From contig JBJOQW010000154.1 of assembly GCA_046049665.1 (NCBI GenBank), positions 1 through 34,970 on the forward strand: a DNA stretch of 34,970 nt. Direction: 5' to 3'. Positions 30,721 through 34,970 of the stretch are shown piece by piece. The position numbers and the translations under genes are program-made. This stretch comes from JAAFHS01 sp046049665 (GTDB lineage Bacteria > Pseudomonadota > Alphaproteobacteria > Rhodobacterales > Rhodobacteraceae). The notes under the pieces were generated by a model. That model had not been told where the DNA came from. It saw only the letters and a program-made list of their open reading frames with translations, and did no database searches. Numbering within the stretch: position 1 is the stretch's first letter; each line of letters begins with the position of its first letter.

Positions 30721-32226
30721 TTATTCTCCGCGGGGAAAACGCTTGCTTTCTTCCAGCACGTTCAGGTCCATGTGGTTGCGCATGTAGCGTTCGGATGCGG
30801 CGCGCAGGGGCTGATGATCCCATGGGTAATAGGCGCCATTGCGCAGCGCCTCGTACACTACCCAGCGGCGGGCCTGTGATTGGCGCACGTCGGCATCATA
30901 CTGCGGCAGGTTCCAGCGTGCAGACGCGTCGGCCCGCAGGCGGGCGAGTGTGCCCTGATGGGCGGGCTCGGAGGCCAGATTGATGGTTTCTTCAGGGTCT
31001 GCGGCAAGGTTGAACAATTGGTCAGGGTCGGCGGGGCAATGGATGTATTTCCAATCGCCCTGCCGCAGGGCCACCATCGGCGTGATGGTGCCTTCGGCGG
31101 CATATTCCATGGCGACAGCCTCTGTGCGCGGGGTGCCGGTGGCAAGGGGGGCAAGGCTTTGCCCATCGGTCCAGGGCATGACCTCGGCCATGGAGATGCC
31201 TGCCAGATCGCACAGCGTCGGGGTCAGGTCGATGGTGCTGACCGGCGTTTCAATCAGACCTGCGGGCAGGCCGGGGGCGGCGATCATCAGGGGCACACGG
31301 GACGCGCCTTCAAAGAAGTTCATCTTGAACCACAGCCCCTTGCGCCCCAGCATTTCGCCATGGTCCGACACGAAGATGACAATCGCCTCTTGCCGCGTGG
31401 CCGCAAGCGTGGCCAGCAATTCGCCGATCTTGTCATCGACGTAAGAGATATTGGCGAAATAGCCTTGCCGCGCGCGGCGGATATGGTCTGGCGTCACCTC
31501 CAGCCCGCGCCAGTCGCAGGCATCCATCAGGCGTTGGCTGTGCGGGTCCATGTCTTCATAGGCGCGCGCAGGGGGCGGCTCGCATTCCACAGCGCCTTCG
31601 TACAGATCCCAATACTTGCGCCGGGCAACAAAGGGGTCATGCGGGTGGGTGAAGGAAACGGTCAGGCACCATGGCCGCGGATCGGCCCCGCGTGAGAGGT
31701 CATAGAGTTTCTGGTTGGCCTGATGGGCCACGTCATCATCATATTCGAGCTGGTTCGTGATCTCGGCCACGCCCGCGCCCGTGACCGAGCCAAGGTTGTG
31801 ATACCACCAGTCGATGCGCTGCCCCGGTTTGCGGTAATCTGGCGTCCAGCCGAAATCAGCAGGGTAGATGTCCGTTGTCAGGCGTTCCTCGAATCCGTGC
31901 ATCTGATCCGGGCCGACAAAATGCATCTTGCCCGACAGGCAGGTCTGATAACCCGCGCGGCGCAGGTGGTGGGCGTAGGTGGGAATGTCGGACGAAAACT
32001 CGGCCGCATTGTCATAGACCCGCGTGCGTTGGGGCAACTGGCCCGACATGAAGGCCGCGCGGGCCGGGGCGCAGAGGGGGCTTGCGGTATAGGCATTGGC
32101 AAAGCGTGTGGAGCGCGCAGCCAGCGCGCGCAGGTGCGGCGTGTGAAGGAAGGGCGCAGGGCCATCAGGGAACAGGGTGCCTGTCAGCTGATCCACCATC
32201 AGGATCAGGATATTCGGTCTGGTCAT
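30721..32226 (-). CDS. betC: Choline-sulfatase
   Basis: Formylglycine-dependent sulfatase that hydrolyses choline-O-sulfate to choline and sulfate, feeding betaine synthesis. 501 aa, normal length. N-terminal RPNILILMVDQL with metal-binding D12, sulfatase motif SPLCAPARAAFMSG with C52 as the formylglycine precursor and R56, SGKMH (K100, H102), THPHDP and VSDHGEMLG (D288, H289). The long stretch around GFEERLTTDIYPADFGWTPD and the C-terminal tail ending in NHMDLNVLEESKRF are BetC-specific as I recall. The ATG at 32226 lies 71 nt after the stop of the class II aldolase-like gene on the same strand, so they probably form one operon. Confidence 0.93.
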   Translation of the reverse strand: MTRPNILILMVDQLTGTLFPDGPAPFLHTPHLRALAARSTRFANAYTASPLCAPARAAFMSGQLPQRTRVYDNAAEFSSDIPTYAHHLRRAGYQTCLSGKMHFVGPDQMHGFEERLTTDIYPADFGWTPDYRKPGQRIDWWYHNLGSVTGAGVAEITNQLEYDDDVAHQANQKLYDLSRGADPRPWCLTVSFTHPHDPFVARRKYWDLYEGAVECEPPPARAYEDMDPHSQRLMDACDWRGLEVTPDHIRRARQGYFANISYVDDKIGELLATLAATRQEAIVIFVSDHGEMLGRKGLWFKMNFFEGASRVPLMIAAPGLPAGLIETPVSTIDLTPTLCDLAGISMAEVMPWTDGQSLAPLATGTPRTEAVAMEYAAEGTITPMVALRQGDWKYIHCPADPDQLFNLAADPEETINLASEPAHQGTLARLRADASARWNLPQYDADVRQSQARRWVVYEALRNGAYYPWDHQPLRAASERYMRNHMDLNVLEESKRFPRGE

Positions 32227-32297
32227 GGCGGCCCCTGTTTTGGTCGCACCATCGGCATGGCCCGGCCAGCGGTCTGTTCTGGTTGCGACATCTGCGA

Positions 32298-33047
32298 TCA
32301 GTCGGCGTAACAGGCCCCGGAATCGTCAAGCAGGGCCTTGATTTCCGCCAGATGGAAGGTGGCGAATCCGGGATAGGCCTCCCATTCCTGCGCGGTCTTT
32401 TCGGCGACATCATCGGGCAGTACGCGCAGGGGGCGCCCGGTTTGCAGGGCGCGGATGTAGGTTTCTGCAGCGCGTTCAAGGTAATAAAGGCGGTTAAAGG
32501 TTTCGGCCACTGTGCGGCCCACCACCAGCACGCCGTGGTTGCCCATCACCATTGTGGTGATCTTTGGATCAGCCAGCAGGGTGGCACAGCGCGTGCCCTC
32601 CGCCTCAAACGCCATGCCGCCATAGGCTTCATCCACGACCAAGCGGTTATGGAACATGGCCGAATTCTGATCAATCGCGGGCAGGCGACTGTCAGCAAGG
32701 CTGGCGAGCACTGTGGCAAAGGGCGAATGCACATGCATCACACAGCGCGCATGCGGGCAGGCGCGGTGGATGGCGGCATGCAGGCCCCATGCGGTGGGAT
32801 CGGGGGCATCGGGGCGATCCATGGTGGCGGGGTCAAGGGCATCAATTTCAACCAGCGCACTGGCGCGGATGCGGGAAAAGTGGCGGCCGTTGGGGTTGAT
32901 CAGAAAGCGCGTGCCCGTGTCGTTGACAGCAAGGGAAAAGTGGTTGGCCACAGCCTCGTGCATGTTCAGGCGCGCGGTCCAGTGAAAGGCTGCGGCCAGA
33001 TCAACGCGTTCGGGCCAGAAGGTGATGTTGCGGGCTGGGGCGTTCAT
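32298..33047 (-). CDS. Class II aldolase/adducin domain protein
   Basis: 249-aa protein of the class II (fuculose-type) aldolase fold. The zinc site is visible: H105 and H107 (CVMHVHSPF) and H171 (GNHGVLVVG). Where classical aldolases have an acidic residue before the helix with the substrate-facing segment, this one has PTAWGLHAAIHRACP, with no Glu visible, so it may not be an aldolase in the strict sense. AAGG about 6 nt before the ATG at 33047. It lies immediately upstream of betC on the same strand. Its substrate and any link to choline sulfate are unknown. Confidence 0.85.
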   Translation of the reverse strand: MNAPARNITFWPERVDLAAAFHWTARLNMHEAVANHFSLAVNDTGTRFLINPNGRHFSRIRASALVEIDALDPATMDRPDAPDPTAWGLHAAIHRACPHARCVMHVHSPFATVLASLADSRLPAIDQNSAMFHNRLVVDEAYGGMAFEAEGTRCATLLADPKITTMVMGNHGVLVVGRTVAETFNRLYYLERAAETYIRALQTGRPLRVLPDDVAEKTAQEWEAYPGFATFHLAEIKALLDDSGACYAD

Positions 33048-33241
33048 GGCGGGCCTTCAATGTTTGTTGAGGGTTTGCAGGCAGGATCGGCGCAGTGTGG
33101 GCAAGAAGGGGCGATCTGGCAATGCTGCATAATCTGGACATAGTTGTGCCGCCTTCTGCAGAAAATACCCTTAATCCTCCGCAATTCCGCCGCAAGCGCC
33201 GACGACAGTTAACCAAGGGCAACGTGGAGCAGGGTGCGCAG

Positions 33242-33673
33242 ATGCAGGTTTTTCGTCCGATCGATTACGTCCCGGCCACGTTGGTGGGCCGTGGTTTCAA
33301 GGTCATGCTGGCAGGGGCCGACGCGCAAAGCACGGTTGCGGGCAAACTGGCCCGGCTGGGTGGTGAGGTTGAGGCCGAGGTTGAAGGCTTCATGGCCTTG
33401 GGTGCGGTGATGGACGATCCGCAGGGCTATGGCCTGTTTGTGATCAACACCGAAGGGGTGGGTGGCGATGAGGCGGCGCAACGCATTTGCGCGCTGCTGA
33501 AAGGGGCCTATCCGCGGCTGCCCGTGATCATCGTGGGTGGGCAAAGCGCCGAACAGACCTTTCCCGAAGAAGTCGTGGAACCCGTGCGGCTGCGTGCACC
33601 GGTTTCGGCGGTGTCACTGCGGGTGGGGTTTGAACATGCCATGCGTGAACGCATGATGTGGAACCACGGCTGA
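33242..33673 (+). CDS. Degenerate receiver-like protein (unknown function)
   Basis: 143 aa. Its alternation of hydrophobic strands and helices (KVMLAGADAQS, GLFVINTEGVGGDEAAQRICALLK, LPVIIVGG, SAVSLRVGFEHAMRE) resembles a CheY-type receiver, but the position expected for the phospho-acceptor Asp is Asn69 (FVINTEG) and the N-terminal acidic pair is reduced to a single Asp27. It would therefore act without phosphorylation, if it is a receiver at all. The start at 33242 (MQVFRPIDYV) was chosen because GGAGCAGGG lies upstream; the frame is open earlier but looks non-coding. The 194-bp gap before it (33048-33241) has no gene. A GC hairpin follows. Confidence 0.65.
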   Translation: MQVFRPIDYVPATLVGRGFKVMLAGADAQSTVAGKLARLGGEVEAEVEGFMALGAVMDDPQGYGLFVINTEGVGGDEAAQRICALLKGAYPRLPVIIVGGQSAEQTFPEEVVEPVRLRAPVSAVSLRVGFEHAMRERMMWNHG

Positions 33674-33680
33674 AGCTGTG

Positions 33681-33701
33681 GCGCGCGGGCTTGCCGCGCG
33701 C
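33681..33701. terminator. GC-rich hairpin between convergent genes
   Basis: GCGCGCGG (33681-33688) pairs with CCGCGCGC (33694-33701), loop GCTTG. It fills the gap between the receiver-like gene (ends 33673) and the cold-shock gene (ends 33710), so it could terminate both. No T-run. Confidence 0.6.
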
Positions 33702-33709
33702 AACCGCGT

Positions 33710-33916
33710 TCAGGCCAGCGCGAGGTTTGTCACGGATTCGCGCCCGTCACGCCCGGCCTCGATATCGAACGTCACCGCCTGCCCGTCTTTCAGGCTGCGC
33801 AGGCCAGCGCGTTCTAATGCAGTGATGTGCACGAACACGTCCTTGCTGCCGCCTTCGGGCGCAATAAAGCCGTAGCCCTTTGTTTCATTGAACCATTTCA
33901 CGGTGCCCTTGGCCAT
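33710..33916 (-). CDS. CspA-family cold-shock protein
   Basis: 68-aa single cold-shock domain, a nucleic-acid chaperone that binds single-stranded RNA and DNA. RNP1 KGYGFIAP (13-20) and RNP2 DVFVHITAL (26-34) are intact. The start is the ATG at 33916 with GGAG 8 nt upstream; the frame continues upstream but that is leader. A 169-nt gap without a gene separates it from the small membrane-protein gene upstream, leaving room for the long 5' leader common to csp genes; I could not fold it with certainty. Confidence 0.93.
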   Translation of the reverse strand: MAKGTVKWFNETKGYGFIAPEGGSKDVFVHITALERAGLRSLKDGQAVTFDIEAGRDGRESVTNLALA

Positions 33917-34085
33917 CGTGATATCTCCCCTGTCTGTGCCCCGCCCGCGAGATTGCGGCGGTGTGGTCGCGTCAGCTTTGGTGTCGGCAGCTGTGGATCC
34001 GCGCAGGAGACAGTGGTCGAAAAAAGTCAACGTGGCAGTGCAGACATTGGCCTGTGCGCGCACGAAATCAAGGGAAAATCGCGGA

Positions 34086-34286
34086 TCAGGCGAGTTCTTG
34101 CGTGCCCTGGTCGGCGGTGTGGGCGGCAGGGGCCAGGGCGCGGGTCAGGCCCAGGATCACGACAGCGCAGCCGGTTCCAACCCAGATGGCAAGGGCCGAC
34201 AGGACGGGGGCGCCGAAGATGGCAAGGGCGATGAGGGCCGCAAGAAAGCCCGCTGTACCACCAAGAATGCTGAGGACGGCCGCCAT
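34086..34286 (-). CDS. Small membrane protein, 66 aa, unknown function
   Basis: Two predicted membrane helices (about 5-25 and 27-48: ILGGTAGFLAALIALAIFG and VLSALAIWVGTGCAVVILGL) with a short polar tail. The ATG at 34286 has GGGAG 6-8 nt upstream, which is strong support. I recognise no family. Same strand as the cold-shock gene and 169 nt upstream of it. Confidence 0.65.
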   Translation of the reverse strand: MAAVLSILGGTAGFLAALIALAIFGAPVLSALAIWVGTGCAVVILGLTRALAPAAHTADQGTQELA

Positions 34287-34543
34287 GATGTTCTCCCTCT
34301 GTGTGGGTACAGATGATGTGGCGAATGGGGCGGAAATGCGGCGGGAGTGCGAAAGTTTGGGGGCGCTGAAGAGTGCGGTGTAAGTGCTTGCGTGCGCTGT
34401 ATTAATTGGGCTGACTGGTGGGCTGAGGCAGGTCTTTTATCCGTCTTTATTGCGTCTTCTTTCCGTCTCTACGCACGGAGAGATCACGGGGCGTTAACCA
34501 TGATGCGCGAATCGCGGGGGGTGAGTTTAGTGGTGTGAGGGGA

Positions 34544-34565
34544 GTCGGTCTGAAGCCCGACCTAC
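34544..34565 (-). repeat. GTAG-headed palindrome 1 (REP-like)
   Basis: On the minus strand GTAGG (34565-34561) leads into a palindrome: GTCGG (34544-34548) pairs with CCGAC (34557-34561). The loop includes TTCA. The layout is like bacterial REP units, which carry a GTAG-type tetranucleotide 5' of a hairpin. Confidence 0.5.
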
Positions 34566-34769
34566 GGGTTGCCGGACGCCCGCCAAGCGCACCCCTTGGC
34601 CCGGAATCAAGACGCTTGCGCCGCCGGGCCGCGCCCGACATTCCCCCGGGAGGGCGCTTTGCGACGGTTGCCAGCAGAAATGCGGTGGGAGGGGTTGAGG
34701 GATAAAGTGTCTAAATTCAGCGTCGGCGCGCCATCCCGAGGTCGGGCACGGCCCTGTGTTTGGGGGGAT

Positions 34770-34794
34770 GGTGCGCAATGAATGCGCACCCTAC
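34770..34794 (-). repeat. GTAG-headed palindrome 2 (REP-like)
   Basis: GGTGCGCA (34770-34777) pairs with TGCGCACC (34783-34790), 8 bp perfect, with a loop that reads TTCAT on the minus strand. GTAG (34794-34791) precedes it on the minus strand. Same orientation, head and loop as palindrome 1 but a different stem. Confidence 0.55.
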
Positions 34795-34799
34795 GCTTG

Positions 34800-34970
34800 C
34801 TATTGGATGAGTGCGACAGGGGAAATGATCGAGCCTGTGTTGCTTTTCTCAACCGATTTGACGATTACCGATACCTCTGCCGATTCAGTTTGAAGCAGAT
34901 CAGGTTGTGAAATTGGTTTCATCGCTTCTAGAACTTCCAATACTGGAAAAGATCTCCTTTCCTCTAGCCA
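34800..34970 (-). CDS. C-terminal end of an unknown protein, cut by the window end
   Basis: From the window end the minus strand is open for 56 codons to a TAG at 34802-34800. The peptide ends in EVSVIVKSVEKSNTGS then IISPVALIQ and has a balanced, protein-like composition. The stretch has clearly lower GC than the rest of the window (many AAA, GAA, CAA and ATT codons), so it may belong to acquired DNA. The start is outside the window and I recognise no family. Plus-strand frames here are broken by stops. Confidence 0.45.
   Translation of the reverse strand, partial: WLEERRSFPVLEVLEAMKPISQPDLLQTESAEVSVIVKSVEKSNTGSIISPVALIQ

Larger units (their letters stand above)
34287..34799. other. About 510-bp region without a convincing gene
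   Basis: Open frames here overlap one another, have no good ribosome sites and no family resemblance. The stretch 34436-34475 has repeated CGTCTT-type words. Two GTAG-headed palindromes and some short GC hairpins (for example CCCGA 34735-34739 with TCGGG 34742-34746) occupy the second half. Confidence 0.6.

Noticed and set aside
34447..34852. Several short overlapping frames (64-83 codons) near the window end
   Set aside because: They conflict with each other, lack ribosome sites, and are Arg/Pro-rich as expected from random GC-rich sequence.
1..34970. CRISPR arrays, tRNA or rRNA genes, insertion-sequence transposases and prophage genes
   Set aside because: I looked for regularly spaced repeats, tRNA-like cloverleaves and transposase or phage protein motifs and saw none.

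Overview
This window looks like the chromosome of a Rhodobacterales (Rhodobacteraceae/Roseobacter-type) alphaproteobacterium. It is GC-rich, its genes are packed with many 4-nt ATGA overlaps, and the gene content and order fit that group: glnD-murJ, an LpoA-like lipoprotein divergent from rsmI-yraN, gshB, comM, a second RpoH-type sigma factor, coaBC-dut-moeB, and a carnitine/betaine block. Organism assignment is from recalled family knowledge, not from a search.

Layout. 1-9.3 kb is housekeeping: murJ (cut by the window start), glnD, the LpoA-like lipoprotein, rsmI, yraN, gshB, an HSL-type alpha/beta hydrolase, and comM on the opposite strand. A 31-bp perfect hairpin separates the last two. 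9.4-12.9 kb holds a GST with a YHS-like tail, a histidine phosphatase with cobU (cobalamin side), rpoH2 with a candidate RpoE-type promoter, and a DUF1203 protein. 13.0-15.8 kb is a tight coaBC-dut-moeB operon in which the MoeB-like enzyme has an N-terminal membrane region. 15.8-17.4 kb is an amino-acid ABC importer whose binding-protein gene is broken by one in-frame TAA and which has no ATPase gene beside it. 17.5-19.5 kb is an M3 metallopeptidase.

19.7-28.7 kb is the most interesting part, a quaternary-amine catabolic block. A GlxA/CdhR-type regulator is divergent from a five-gene coupled operon: a BKACE-type dehydrocarnitine cleavage enzyme (cdhC), an HD-domain protein with a diiron-oxygenase-like ligand set, carnitine dehydrogenase fused to a thioesterase (cdhA), an SDR, and an acyl-CoA dehydrogenase. 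A 290-bp hairpin-rich gap follows, then an ADP-forming-type acyl-CoA synthetase overlapping caiD. Read together, the genes could convert gamma-butyrobetaine or crotonobetaine through CoA thioesters to carnitine, then to 3-dehydrocarnitine, betainyl-CoA and glycine betaine. A GMC oxidoreductase (28.8-30.4 kb) and, on the other strand, choline-sulfatase betC with a class II aldolase-like gene (30.7-33.0 kb) continue the choline/betaine theme.

33.2-35.0 kb carries a degenerate receiver-like protein, a cold-shock protein, a 66-aa membrane protein, about 510 bp without a gene that includes two palindromes headed by GTAG, and finally the C-terminal end of a lower-GC reading frame cut by the window end.

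Two repeat signals stand out: four copies of a hairpin plus GGATATTT...GATGAAA-like element (near 10.27, 19.67, 25.70 and 25.85 kb) and the GTAG-headed palindromes near 34.55 and 34.78 kb.
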